Below, piece after piece: positions 18,373-27,174 of a stretch of DNA of 53,382 bases. Made by a program: the position numbers and the translations under genes. The notes under the pieces were generated by a model that saw only the letters and a program-made list of their open reading frames with translations, did not search any database and was not told where the DNA came from. Every line of letters begins with the position of its first letter. Position 1 is the stretch's first letter. Source of the DNA: Aureimonas ureilytica (GTDB lineage: Bacteria; Pseudomonadota; Alphaproteobacteria; Rhizobiales; Rhizobiaceae); assembly GCF_001475935.1 (NCBI RefSeq), contig NZ_LDQA01000027.1, forward strand, positions 1 to 53,382. The letters run 5' to 3'.

Positions 18373-18528
18373 GCAGATGTCTCGTCTTGGCCGCCGAGTG
18401 ATCCCTTGGCTGTCGCGCTTCTCTTCGGGATCGCCCGGTGGGGCTTCCTCCGATCGGATCGGACTGAGCGAGGCAGCTCCATCTGTGGCGCTTGCCTGTC
18501 GCGCGATCGGCACGATCGGCTCTAGGTC
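18331..18528 (+). repeat. Dispersed repeat copy R2
   Basis: This plus-strand copy shares TGATCCCTTGGCTGTCGCGC and TTCTCTTCGGGATCG with R4, and GAGCGAGGCAGCTCCATCTG and GATCGGCTCTAG with R1. Its first 42 bases encode the end of metal permease 2. Bases 18529-18850 after it contain no gene I can support. Confidence 0.8.
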
Positions 18529-18853
18529 TCGTCTGCATTCAAGGGCTGCGGAACAGAAACGCGGCTGCTGGATCGGTTTGGGCGGGGTGTGCGAGTTCAA
18601 AGTCCGCACGGCGTCCGTCGCTGAGATCGGGAGCGCTGAGCACCGGACAGACCGACACCGATCCCGAACTGATCACCGAAATGCCGGGCGAACGTCCTCG
18701 TGGTCCCGGCGAATATCGGCTCGATGCCCGACGTGGCGCTCGGAAGAGGACGGATGGCGGTTTGGGGGGCGCTCGGCACGGAGCCTATGTCAACACACCC
18801 AACACGGCCGATCTCCCCTATCGGGAACGCACGATCCGAGTGGCAAGGTCTTA

Positions 18854-19014
18854 GAGACTGTTTCGAAAGTCCCCCGGTCGGCTCGCCGGGTCTTTCAGCC
18901 CCTCACTTCGTTGCCAATCCTCGCCGATGCCACCGGCATCGACTGCGTTTGGCGCCTCGTGGAGCGGCTGAAATCCCTCGCCGCCCCTCCGCCGGGGACT
19001 TCCGAAACAGCCTC
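18854..19014. mobile_element. 161-bp hairpin MITE with TTA duplication
   Basis: The terminal inverted repeats are GAGACTGTTTCGAAAGTCCC at the left and its near complement GGGACTTCCGAAACAGCCTC at the right. TTA flanks both sides (18851-18853 and 19015-19017) as a 3-bp target duplication. The complementarity continues inward: TTTCAGCC pairs with GGCTGAAA, and the centre is CGATGCC-ACC-GGCATCG, so the whole unit can fold into one long imperfect hairpin. It has no coding capacity. The ends and a TNA-type target suggest mobilisation by an IS5-family transposase, which is not present in the window. Confidence 0.75.
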
Positions 19015-19034
19015 TTAAAAAGGGTCGGAAGCGA

Positions 19035-19600
19035 ATGGACCGCCTTCGGGTGTCAGCCCCCTGGGTGGCGATCAGTCCGATGGACGGTTTGCCAGCGGTC
19101 CCCTTTTCCGTGAAGATCGGCGACGTCGATTCCACGCGGATGCTGCTGCGCGTCGAGCGCGGCAAGGGCGGGCGCGACCCCAACGCCATGCTGTCCGCCG
19201 AACCGCTGGCTCTTCTGCGCGAATGGTGGATCGAGGGCCATCGGCAGGGCATCCTGCATCGCGAGGGATGGCTGTTCCCCGGTCTGAGCTGGGATCGGCC
19301 CCTTTCGGCGAATTCACGCATTCGCCTGTCGGGCAAGGCATCTCCACCTACCCGCTTCACCGCATCGTCATCGAGGCGGCGCGGGCCGCCGAAATCCCCA
19401 AGCGCGTCGGGCCGCGCATGCTACGCCATTCCTTCGCCACGCACCTTTTCGAGGACGGTGTCGACATCCGCGTCATCCAGGTTCTGCTCGGTCACGCCAA
19501 GCTCGACACCACCGCGCTCCATGCCAAGGTCGGGTCCGCACGGTGCGGGCTGTTGTCAGCTCCCTTGATCGCCATGCCCTGTTGCCCGCGAGGGACTGTC
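19035..19600 (+). pseudogene. IS91-associated tyrosine recombinase, broken
   Basis: The frame reads [20 protein letters not shown], then LALLREWW and [15 protein letters not shown]. It is interrupted at 19301-19338 by palindromic element copy B and resumes in another frame as [39 protein letters not shown] and [16 protein letters not shown]. The R-H-x-x-H and C-terminal region typical of the XerC-like recombinases that accompany IS91-type transposases are visible. The N-terminal part is missing upstream, where the MITE lies, and a further frameshift occurs near 19530. Confidence 0.8.
19301..19338 (+). repeat. Palindromic element copy B (in recombinase)
   Basis: This 38-bp copy begins CCTTTCGGCGAATT and ends ATTCGCCTGTCGGGCAAGG. 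Its inner stem is GGCGAAT with ATTCGCC. It splits the recombinase gene between SWDRP and ISTYPLH and, because 38 is not a multiple of three, shifts the frame. Confidence 0.78.
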
Positions 19601-19604
19601 GCCT

Positions 19605-20200
19605 GGCTGAGGCGATGGTCGCCTCGATCGAGGTCGCCGACATCCTGCGCGTTGCGGAACCTGCGTTCCCGGCGAGCCGCGCCGGACGCCTGAGCTTGGC
19701 GGAGGTGAAGGTCAAGGTCGGCGATCGAGACCCTTTGCCCGACAGGCGAATGCTGGCATTCGCCGAAAGGAGGCAGCTCCGCCGCGCTCGGCGGCCATCT
19801 GCGCGTCGTCCACAATTCATGCCGCAGGTGGCAATGTCCCGGCTGCCAGGGCGCGGCGGCGAGCGCCAGATCGACCTGCTGCCGGTCGGATACGTCCACG
19901 TCGTCTTCACGCTGCCCGCCGAGATCGCCTTCCAGAGCAGGCGGGCTGTGGACAGCTCCTTGTTCAGGGCGTCGGTGGGTGACCATGATGACGATCGCCG
20001 CCGATCCGAAGCATCTGGGCGCCCGCATCGGTCTCACCGCCGGCCTCCACACCTGGGGCTCGGCCACGACCGACCATCCGCTCGATGATCCTCGCGGTCT
20101 GCCCCGGCATGCCTATCAGACCAAAACCCAATAGCCCATCGGCCGGCATCCCGCGGGTGCGTTCTTGCGCGACTTTCCTAAGCCTCACTGCGCGGTCGCC
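19605..20200 (+). pseudogene. IS91-family transposase fragment
   Basis: Recognisable pieces are [28 protein letters not shown], then after an insert the QCRTAALGGH-like region in shifted frame, DLLPVGYVHVVFTLPAEIAF, and, in shifted frame, the region AADPKHLGARIGLTAGLHTW. These correspond to the N-terminal zinc-finger and early catalytic parts of IS91-type (Y2/HUH) transposases. Several frameshifts and palindromic copy C break the gene, and homology fades near 20200, before the catalytic tyrosines would be expected to be complete. Bases 20201-20296 lead to the MTHFR stop. Confidence 0.72.
19732..19770 (-). repeat. Palindromic element copy C (in IS91 transposase)
   Basis: This 39-bp copy lies in the opposite orientation to A and B. 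Read on the minus strand it begins CCTTTCGGCGAATGC and ends GCATTCGCCTGTCGG plus GCAAAGG. The inner stem is a perfect 9-bp pair, GGCGAATGC with GCATTCGCC. It interrupts the transposase gene between the LSLAEVKV segment and the TAALGGH segment. Confidence 0.78.
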
Positions 20201-20296
20201 GCTAGGAGAGAGCGCACGACAGCGTGAACCGCACAGGACGCCTTTCTTTCAACCTCCTGCGATCGAGCGGGATATCGTCGGCTCCGCCCCGCCGTG

Positions 20297-21133
20297 TCAC
20301 CACGATCCGCGTTCGCGCAGCCAATGTGCTGCGCCCGTCAGGCCGCCGAAGGCGAAGACGTGGATCTGCCGGATCGGGCCGTCCGGATGGGTTTGAACAT
20401 GGCGCTCGACCGGCGCGACGACATCTTCGGGTGACTGCTGCGTCGCGAGCGCACCGAAGCTCAACGCGCGTTTGCGAAGGAAGCTCAACGAATTGCCGAC
20501 GCCGCAGGCCATGGCATATTTCAGAAGCGTCGTGAGCTTCGCCGGCCCGGCCACGCCAAGATGGACCGGCAGATCGACGCCTTCGGCCGCGAGCCCCTGG
20601 GCCCAGGCGACGAACGCTGGCCCATCGAAGCCGAATTGGGTGACGATCCGCATGCGCACATCGGTTCTGGCTGCGAAATCGGCCTTGGCGCGGAGCGCGC
20701 GCATCGCGGCGTCCGCCGAAAAGCCCGAACTCGTCTCGGGGTGTCCAGCGACCGCGACATCGGTGTAGCCGAAGCGGTCGAGGAAGCCCGTTTCGAGGAT
20801 GTCGAGCGCGGTGGCGAAGTCGCCGGCCGGCCGGTCGGGGCCACCGCCGATCACCAGCATCTCGCGCGCGCCGCCGCGCTCGGCCAGCGCCCCGATACGC
20901 GCCTGGACGGCGGCGCGCGCGCCTGCGCGGCGCGCGGCGAGATGGGGCACGGCGACATAGCCAAGATCGGCGAGTCGCCGCACGGCGCGCACGAGGGTCT
21001 CGTCCCCGTCCGATCCGAGATCGGTGACGTAGACGCGTGTTGCCGGCGGAAAAAGGCCGGGCAGGTCGGGCGACTCGATCGCCTGCTTCGGACTGACCTC
21101 GATGGAGGCGGCGAGGGGAGCGGGGGCCATCAT
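20297..21133 (-). CDS. metF: Methylenetetrahydrofolate reductase family protein
   Basis: This 278-residue flavoprotein of the MTHFR family interconverts 5-methyl-THF and 5,10-methylene-THF. The catalytic glutamate region appears as ASIEVSPKQA, and the TIM-barrel pieces VYVTDLGSDG, MLVIGGGPDRPAGDF, VAVAGHPE and RIVTQFGFD are present. It is shorter and more diverged than housekeeping MetF. The start is one of two adjacent ATGs (21133 or 21130), 10 bp after purU. It follows a LigM-like demethylase and PurU, so here it most likely runs in the oxidative direction on methyl-THF made by demethylation. Confidence 0.87.
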   Translation of the reverse strand: MMAPAPLAASIEVSPKQAIESPDLPGLFPPATRVYVTDLGSDGDETLVRAVRRLADLGYVAVPHLAARRAGARAAVQARIGALAERGGAREMLVIGGGPDRPAGDFATALDILETGFLDRFGYTDVAVAGHPETSSGFSADAAMRALRAKADFAARTDVRMRIVTQFGFDGPAFVAWAQGLAAEGVDLPVHLGVAGPAKLTTLLKYAMACGVGNSLSFLRKRALSFGALATQQSPEDVVAPVERHVQTHPDGPIRQIHVFAFGGLTGAAHWLRERGSW

Positions 21134-21143
21134 CGGACGAATC

Positions 21144-21992
21144 TCAGCCGAACACGACGGTCTTGCCGCCGTTGATCATCACGCGGTCCTGGAGATGGAG
21201 CGCGACGGCGCGTCCGAGGACGCGGCGTTCGATGTCGCGACCCTTGCGGATGAGGTCATCGGGCGTGTCGGCATGGGTCACGGGCTCCACGTCCTGCGCG
21301 ATGATCGGACCTTCGTCGAGATCGGAGGTGACATAATGCGCCGTGGCGCCGATCAGCTTCACGCCGCGCTCGTGCGCCTGGTGATAGGGCCGGGCGCCCT
21401 TGAAGCTCGGAAGGAAGGAGTGGTGGATGTTGATGCACCGCCCCGACAGATAGCGCGAAAGGTCGTCGGACAGGATCTGCATGTAGCGGGCGAGCACCGT
21501 GAGCTCGGCTTTGCTCGACTCGATGAGATCGACGATCGACTGCTCCTGCCGCGCCTTGGTGGCGGGCGTGACCGGCAGGTGATGATAGAGCACGCCATCG
21601 GGCAGTTCGGTCTTCAGAAGCTCGCGAGGATGGTTCGAGACCACGCCGACGCACTCCATGTTCAACTCGCCGAGCTTCATGCGGTAGAGGAGGTCGACGA
21701 GGCAATGGTCGAAGCCCGAGACGGCGAGGAGCACCTTGCGCCTCTCGTCGGCCGGTCGCAGCGTCCATTCGAGGCCGAAGGCTTCAGCGGGTTGGGCGAA
21801 GGCGGCGCGGAAGGCGGCGAGCCGCTCCTCCGGCAGCTGGAAGCGGATGCGCATGAAGAAGGAGCCGGTGCGCGCATCGTCGAACTGCGCGGCCTCGGCG
21901 ATATCTCCGCCTTGCGAGGCGATGGCGCCGGCGACGGCCGCCACGATTCCGAGGCGGTTCCGACAGCGGAGCGCGAGACTGTAAGAGAGCAT
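21144..21992 (-). CDS. purU: Formyltetrahydrofolate deformylase
   Basis: This 282-residue enzyme hydrolyses 10-formyl-THF to THF and formate. An N-terminal ACT domain (LALRCRNRLGIVAAVAGAIA) precedes a formyltransferase-fold domain with the catalytic set INIHHSFLPSFKGA and GATAHYVTSDLDEGPIIAQD. The ATG at 21992 has a GAGGAG site; the longer open frame upstream is not needed. It is the step that frees THF and prevents folate being trapped when methyl groups enter from demethylation. It lies between the LigM-like gene and metF on one strand. Confidence 0.93.
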   Translation of the reverse strand: MLSYSLALRCRNRLGIVAAVAGAIASQGGDIAEAAQFDDARTGSFFMRIRFQLPEERLAAFRAAFAQPAEAFGLEWTLRPADERRKVLLAVSGFDHCLVDLLYRMKLGELNMECVGVVSNHPRELLKTELPDGVLYHHLPVTPATKARQEQSIVDLIESSKAELTVLARYMQILSDDLSRYLSGRCINIHHSFLPSFKGARPYHQAHERGVKLIGATAHYVTSDLDEGPIIAQDVEPVTHADTPDDLIRKGRDIERRVLGRAVALHLQDRVMINGGKTVVFG

Positions 21993-22154
21993 CTTGTCTC
22001 CTCGAATTGGAGCGATCGGGCGCGCGGGCGCCCTTGGCCCAGCCGCCGGTGCGGCTGGACGTTGCGGGTCGCAGCAGAATGGGGGAGGGAAGGCGTGAGC
22101 CCGCGGCGAGCCGGCCGAGACATCGGGCAGGGACGGACGGTTGCGGGCTCGCTG

Positions 22155-22177
22155 GGCCGGGCCGTCGCAGCCCGGCC
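22155..22177 (-). promoter_or_regulatory. Stem-loop between ligM-like gene and purU
   Basis: GGCCGGGC (22155-22162) pairs perfectly with GCCCGGCC (22170-22177) across a 7-base loop, about 22 bp after the LigM-like stop. No T-run follows on the minus strand, so it is more likely an mRNA-stabilising or partial attenuation structure than a full terminator. The gap from 21993 to 22198 holds no gene. Confidence 0.45.
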
Positions 22178-22198
22178 GCGGAAGGGCGCCTTTCTCCC

Positions 22199-23596
22199 TC
22201 AGATCACGGCGCGCAGCTTTGCCTGCGCGGCCTTCGAGAAGGGCGCGGTATGGACCGTCGCCCGGATCGTCGTCTGCTCGTGGTGTTCCACATGCGGCTT
22301 GCGCGAGCCGCCCTTGATCTCGCCCCAGGTGAGGACGACCTCGGTGCCCGGCTCCGCATAGGCCTCGTCGATGCCGCAGAGTGACAGGAACTCGCGCTCG
22401 TTGATGTTGTAGCCGCAATATTGGGACATGCCGACGAGCGCGCCGTCTTTGGAGCGCACCTCGTCGGCCTGCGGCCAGCCGAAATAGGCCGTGGGCATGT
22501 CGAGCGCCTTGTAGATCGGACCGTCGCCCAACTGCGACGCCATGATCTTGTTGATGTCCTCATGGTGCCAGCGAAGGACGCGCTTGACGCGTTTGGGACC
22601 CGCGAACTGCGACTCGATCGCCTCGCGGCCGATGAAGTCGTGATCGAACTTCACCAGTTTCTCGTAGCCGAGCGCCGAAGGCGTCCAGTAGTAGTCCTCG
22701 ACATTGTCGCTGTAGAGGCTGCCGCCGAGCTGCATGTTCGCCTCCCAGCTGTCGGCGGGCAGCCACTCGCGATAGGCGCGCAGATCTTCGCCGGTGTAGA
22801 TGCCGGGCAGCGGGTAGGGAATCCAACCGTCCTCCAGCGGAGTGGAGTAGTAGGTGCGCGTACCGGCCTGCAGCAGCCCGTGCCGCTCGCCCGCCTTGAG
22901 GATGGCGTCGCGCACCGTGTCCATGTCGGCGAAGGGGCCGGAAATCTCGGCGCCCGCGTGACCGGCCATGCCGTGGCGCAGCACGTGAACCCGGCATCCC
23001 GCGATGGTCACGTAGGTCGTGTTGAAGAACTTCAGCTCCGGCCAGCCGCCTTCGCAGATTTCGTCGAGAATGGCGCGCGCGTTCGGTCCCTCGAGCTGGA
23101 AACGGTACTTGGTCCGCTTGCCGTCCTTGGCGTAGGGCGTCGTCGGATCGAAGGTGAAGTGGACGTCGTAACCCTGGGTCTCGCCGTTGTAGCGGACCCA
23201 ATTGAGCAGGGGCATGCCGGAGATCAGCTCAAAGCCCTCGTCCTCGCCGTAGTAGTTGAGGATGCAGTCGCCGATATGGTGGCCGCGCGGCGTGCAGGCG
23301 AAATACTGCTTGGCGCGGTTCGTCGACAGGTTCGAGAAGGTGCAGGGCGAGAGGTATTCGAGAAGCTTCTTCGCATCCGGCCCCTTCACGTAGAGAACCG
23401 GCATGTGGTGAGACTGGTTGAAAAGGACGGCCGTCTCGCGCCATGCACGCTGCTCCTCGCGCCAGGTCGTGTATTCCGGCGCGATGAGCGTGGCGAACAG
23501 GCTCGTTCGCGACTTGTGATACTGCGAGATCGTATCGTTGTAGAGATACTCGACGAAGTTCGGCTTGGAATCGATCAGGTCCTGGAGCGAAGTCAT
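22199..23596 (-). CDS. LigM-like THF-dependent aromatic O-demethylase (GcvT family)
   Basis: This 465-residue protein has the GcvT/DmdA fold and follows the LigM vanillate/3-O-methylgallate demethylase along its length from memory. Matching blocks include AVLFNQSHHMPVLYVKG, RAKQYFACTPRGHHIGD, LKFFNTTYVTIAG, LRHGMAGHAGAEISGP, DGWIPYPLPGIYTGEDLRAY, VEDYYWTPSALGYEK, RWHHEDINKIMAS and GYNINEREFLSL. Such enzymes move an aryl O-methyl group to THF. The start at 23596 (MTSLQDLIDSKPNF) matches the family; the frame is open further. Metf and purU next to it complete a methyl-oxidation route. The nearby gentisate pathway suggests a methoxylated benzoate or salicylate as substrate, not vanillate. Confidence 0.85.
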   Translation of the reverse strand: MTSLQDLIDSKPNFVEYLYNDTISQYHKSRTSLFATLIAPEYTTWREEQRAWRETAVLFNQSHHMPVLYVKGPDAKKLLEYLSPCTFSNLSTNRAKQYFACTPRGHHIGDCILNYYGEDEGFELISGMPLLNWVRYNGETQGYDVHFTFDPTTPYAKDGKRTKYRFQLEGPNARAILDEICEGGWPELKFFNTTYVTIAGCRVHVLRHGMAGHAGAEISGPFADMDTVRDAILKAGERHGLLQAGTRTYYSTPLEDGWIPYPLPGIYTGEDLRAYREWLPADSWEANMQLGGSLYSDNVEDYYWTPSALGYEKLVKFDHDFIGREAIESQFAGPKRVKRVLRWHHEDINKIMASQLGDGPIYKALDMPTAYFGWPQADEVRSKDGALVGMSQYCGYNINEREFLSLCGIDEAYAEPGTEVVLTWGEIKGGSRKPHVEHHEQTTIRATVHTAPFSKAAQAKLRAVI

Positions 23597-23616
23597 CTCT
23601 CGTGTCCATTCGGGTT

Positions 23617-23653
23617 CGTGTGGGATCGGGGCGCGCGCCATCGCTCCCACACG
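23617..23653 (-). promoter_or_regulatory. Stem-loop between binding protein and ligM-like gene
   Basis: CGTGTGGGA (23617-23625) and TCCCACACG (23645-23653) form a perfect 9-bp stem with a 19-base loop, 20 bp before the LigM-like start. It lies in the 125-bp gap after the binding-protein gene. It may set the ratio of binding protein to enzyme or act as an attenuator; neither is shown. Confidence 0.45.
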
Positions 23654-23721
23654 CTCGTGGGTTCGTGATGCGCAGGCATTGCGAAAGGGGCGGCCTCCCT
23701 AGTGGCCGGCCCCGGGCCGGG

Positions 23722-24915
23722 TCAGTCGGCTGCGGCCATCTTGCAGGCCGAGGCATAGGGGTCGGCGCCCCGTTCCAGCGCCAGGTGGGGCGATCCCATC
23801 TGCCACTTGCCGTCCGGACCCGCGACGACTTCCAGCGCGTAGTAATTGTCGAGCGGCATGTGGTTGGGACCGAAGACGACCTGGCCGCGCACCGAGTCGA
23901 ACTGGGCCGCCTCCAGCGCCTTGCGCAGGCCTGCCTTGTCGTCGAGCTTGCCGCCCACCGCCTCGACGGCCGACTTGATGAGCGAGACGGCGTCGTAGGC
24001 GGCGGCCGCGTAGTTCGAAGGGTCCCGGCCGTAGGTCTTGCGGAAGTCGTCGACGAAGGTGCGGTTGGCCGGCGTATCGAGATCGGGATACCAGTAGTCG
24101 GTGAGGACCGAGCCGAGCGCGCCGGTGGCGTTGCCCTTCTGAAGCGCGGGCAGGGCGATCTGGTCCAGCGTGTAGACGGTGTAGAGCTTGACCTTGTCCT
24201 TGAGGCCCGACTGCTCGAACTGGGTCATGAAGGCGGCCGAGCGGCCCGGGTAGAAGGCGAAGAGCCCGTCGGCGCCCGAGGCCGCGACCTTGGAGAACTC
24301 GGCCGAGAAGTCCAGCTGCGGGTCGCTCCCCCATTTGGTGAAGTCCTGGCCGACGATCTCGCCCTTGAAGGTGGAGGCGAAGCCTTTCACCACGTCCTGG
24401 CCCGCCGCGTAGTTGGGGGCCATCGTGTAGATCTTCTTCACCCCTCGCCGGTTGAGCTCCTCGCCGAGCGCCATCGACATCACGTCGCCTTGGCCGCGCA
24501 TGGCATAGAAATTCGGATTGCAGAGCTTGCCCGCCAGATCGGAGGGCGCGGCGTTGGTGCTGATCAGGATCGTGCCCGAATCGAGCGCGCTCTTTCGCGA
24601 CGCGAGGAGCACGTTCGACCAGATGTAACCTGTCAGGAAGTCGACCTTGTCCTGGCGCACCAGCTTCTCGGTCTTCTGTCGCCCGACATCGGGACTGAGC
24701 GCGTCGTCTTCGACGACCAGCTCGACCGGGCGCCCCGCCATGGCGCCCCCGGCATGCTGCAGCGACAGGCGGACGGCATCCTCGACGTCGCGCCCGATGA
24801 TGGCGGCGGGCGTCGTCTGCGTGGTGATGAGGCCGATGCGGATCGGCGCCTGCGCGTGGGCGGTGGTCGACAGGCACGACAGAAGGGCCAGGCCCAGTAT
24901 GCATCTCGCTTTCAT
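23722..24915 (-). CDS. Liv-type ABC binding protein 2
   Basis: This 397-residue periplasmic protein is of the branched-chain amino-acid/aromatic acid (Peripla_BP_6) family. The signal peptide ends at TTAHA. Landmarks are IRIGLITTQTTPAAIIGRDV, SDLAGKLCNPNFYAMRGQ, DFTKWGSDPQLDFSAEF and NYAAAAYDAVSLIKSAVE. It is a clear paralogue of the protein at 29127-30317, sharing long blocks. No transporter genes of its own lie with it, so it probably delivers a ligand to the LivHMGF complex encoded at 25723-29094. Its position directly before the LigM-like gene suggests a methoxylated aromatic acid as ligand. Confidence 0.9.
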   Translation of the reverse strand: MKARCILGLALLSCLSTTAHAQAPIRIGLITTQTTPAAIIGRDVEDAVRLSLQHAGGAMAGRPVELVVEDDALSPDVGRQKTEKLVRQDKVDFLTGYIWSNVLLASRKSALDSGTILISTNAAPSDLAGKLCNPNFYAMRGQGDVMSMALGEELNRRGVKKIYTMAPNYAAGQDVVKGFASTFKGEIVGQDFTKWGSDPQLDFSAEFSKVAASGADGLFAFYPGRSAAFMTQFEQSGLKDKVKLYTVYTLDQIALPALQKGNATGALGSVLTDYWYPDLDTPANRTFVDDFRKTYGRDPSNYAAAAYDAVSLIKSAVEAVGGKLDDKAGLRKALEAAQFDSVRGQVVFGPNHMPLDNYYALEVVAGPDGKWQMGSPHLALERGADPYASACKMAAAD

Positions 24916-24952
24916 TGATTTCCTCCCCGCCGGCTCCTCCTCCGGCAGCTAT

Positions 24953-24978
24953 AAACAAACAGATCAACCGGTATGTTT
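24953..24978. promoter_or_regulatory. Candidate TetR operator
   Basis: An inverted repeat AAACAAAC (24953-24960) and GTATGTTT (24971-24978), 7 of 8 complementary with a 10-bp spacer, lies in the divergent gap between the binding-protein start (24915) and the TetR start (25086). Its AT-rich arms stand out in GC-rich DNA. It would overlap the promoter of the demethylase operon. Confidence 0.45.
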
Positions 24979-25085
24979 CAATGAAAACTTTGCCGGCCGT
25001 GTGGGATTCCTCGTATGAGGGGACCTTCGGGGAAGGGGGGCTTTCCGTTCCGCCCCGGACGGATCGACCACAACGAGGAAGCCGG

Positions 25086-25703
25086 ATGACGACGACGGGA
25101 AAGAAGCGCCGCACACAGGCGGAACGCAGCGCCGAGACGCGCGAGAAGATCCTGCAGGCGACGATCGACATCCTGTTCGAACGCGGCCATGCGCGGCTGA
25201 CGACGGCGCTGGTGGACGAGCGGGCGGGCGTCTCCAGTGGCGCGCGGGTGCACCATTTCCCGTCGAAGATCGATCTCGTCGTGGCCGCCACGGAACAGAC
25301 CTATGCGCGGGCGAAGGATATCGGCCGCCAGCGCGCGGAAACGGCGCGCAGCTCTGCGAACCCTCTACGGGAGTACGCGAGCGACTGCGCGTCGGTCTAT
25401 TTCGACTGGCCCTTCGTCGCGGCCCTCGAAGTGGTGGTCACGGCTCGCACCGACGACGAGTTGATGGCGCGTCTCGCCCCGGTGCTCGACGATTTTCATC
25501 GCGAGATGAAGACCACCTGGACCCGTTCGCTGGTGGAGGCCGGATACGACGCGGCGGTGGCCGACGCGGAACTGACGCTGACGCTGAACCTCATCCGGGG
25601 CATGGCGGTCAACCGGATCTGGCAACGGGACGACGCGACCTATGTCGCGATCCTCGACCGGTGGTGCGTCGAGCGGGCCGGGCACATCCGACACAGAGCC
25701 TGA
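25086..25703 (+). CDS. TetR-family transcriptional regulator
   Basis: This 205-residue protein has a TetR N-terminal helix-turn-helix (SAETREKILQATIDILFERG followed by TTALVDERAGVSSGARVHHF) and a helical ligand-binding domain. The ATG at 25086 has GAGGAAG before it; the frame is open from 24915 but the upstream part overlaps the promoter region. It is divergent from the binding-protein/demethylase operon and convergent with the transporter operon, so it most likely represses the former, perhaps through the inverted repeat at 24953-24978. The inducer is probably the aromatic substrate or its CoA ester. Confidence 0.92.
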   Translation: MTTTGKKRRTQAERSAETREKILQATIDILFERGHARLTTALVDERAGVSSGARVHHFPSKIDLVVAATEQTYARAKDIGRQRAETARSSANPLREYASDCASVYFDWPFVAALEVVVTARTDDELMARLAPVLDDFHREMKTTWTRSLVEAGYDAAVADAELTLTLNLIRGMAVNRIWQRDDATYVAILDRWCVERAGHIRHRA

Positions 25704-25722
25704 CGGCCATGCGGCCGGCCGC

Positions 25723-26424
<702 letters not shown>

Positions 26425-27174
26425 TCAGGCGTCCTCTCCAAGGTAAGCTTCGCGCACGCGCCCGTCGGCGCGGATTTCTGCCGGCGTTCCGACGGCCACG
26501 ACCTCGCCGCGCACCAGCACGGTCAGCCGATCGGCCAGTTCGAACACGGCTTCCATGTCGTGCTCCACGAGAAGCACGGTGGTTCTGCCCTTGAGCTGCG
26601 AGAGGAAGCGCGTCATCGCGCGGCTTTCCTCCGAGCCGAGACCGGCCATCGGCTCGTCGAGAAGGATGAGCGTCGGATCGCCGACGAGCGCGACGGCGAG
26701 TTCCAGAAGGCGCTGCTCGCCGTGGCTCATGTCCGCCACGCGACGGGGCATGTGTTCCCGTCCCATGCCGATGCGGGCCAGCGCCCGCGCCGCCTCGTCC
26801 TGAAGGTCGGCGTTGCGGTCGATCCGGCGCCAGAAGCGGAAGGCCCGCTCCCGGCGCGCGAGAAGCGCAAGACAGACGTTCTCGCCGACCGTGACGTCGC
26901 GGACCAGCGTGGTGATCTGGAAGGAGCGGGCCATGCCGAGCCCGGCGCGCTCGTGGACCGGCCGGTGCGTGACGTCGCGCCCGTTCACCAGCACCGTCCC
27001 GGACGTCGGCGAGACCTCGCCGAAGAGCTGGGCGATGAGCGTCGTCTTACCGGCGCCGTTCGGGCCGATGACGGCATGCATCTCGCCGCGCGGCAGAGCC
27101 ATCGACACGTTGCGCGTCGCGTGGAGGCCGCCGAAGTACTTGTTGAGGTCGCGGACTTCCAGAGCGTGCGTCAT
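26425..27174 (-). CDS. livG: LivG-type ABC transporter ATPase
   Basis: This 249-residue ATPase is of the LivG group: Walker A GPNGAGKTT, the LivG-typical GMARSFQITTLVRDVTVGEN, signature MSHGEQRLL, Walker B LILLDEPMAGLG and H-loop LLVEHDMEAVF. The signature has SHGE in place of SGGQ, common in this group. The ATG at 27174 overlaps the livM stop (ATGA) and gives MTHALEVRDLNKYFGG. It pairs with LivF to energise the two permeases. Confidence 0.92.
   Translation of the reverse strand: MTHALEVRDLNKYFGGLHATRNVSMALPRGEMHAVIGPNGAGKTTLIAQLFGEVSPTSGTVLVNGRDVTHRPVHERAGLGMARSFQITTLVRDVTVGENVCLALLARRERAFRFWRRIDRNADLQDEAARALARIGMGREHMPRRVADMSHGEQRLLELAVALVGDPTLILLDEPMAGLGSEESRAMTRFLSQLKGRTTVLLVEHDMEAVFELADRLTVLVRGEVVAVGTPAEIRADGRVREAYLGEDA

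Noticed and set aside
18529..18850. Short frames between repeat R2 and the MITE
   Set aside because: Plus- and minus-strand frames overlap, lack ribosome sites and match no family I recognise.
21993..22418. Upstream extension of the purU frame into the LigM-like gene
   Set aside because: The ATG at 21992 has a GAGGAG site and begins directly with the ACT domain; the extension is antisense-like in composition and overlaps the demethylase in another frame.
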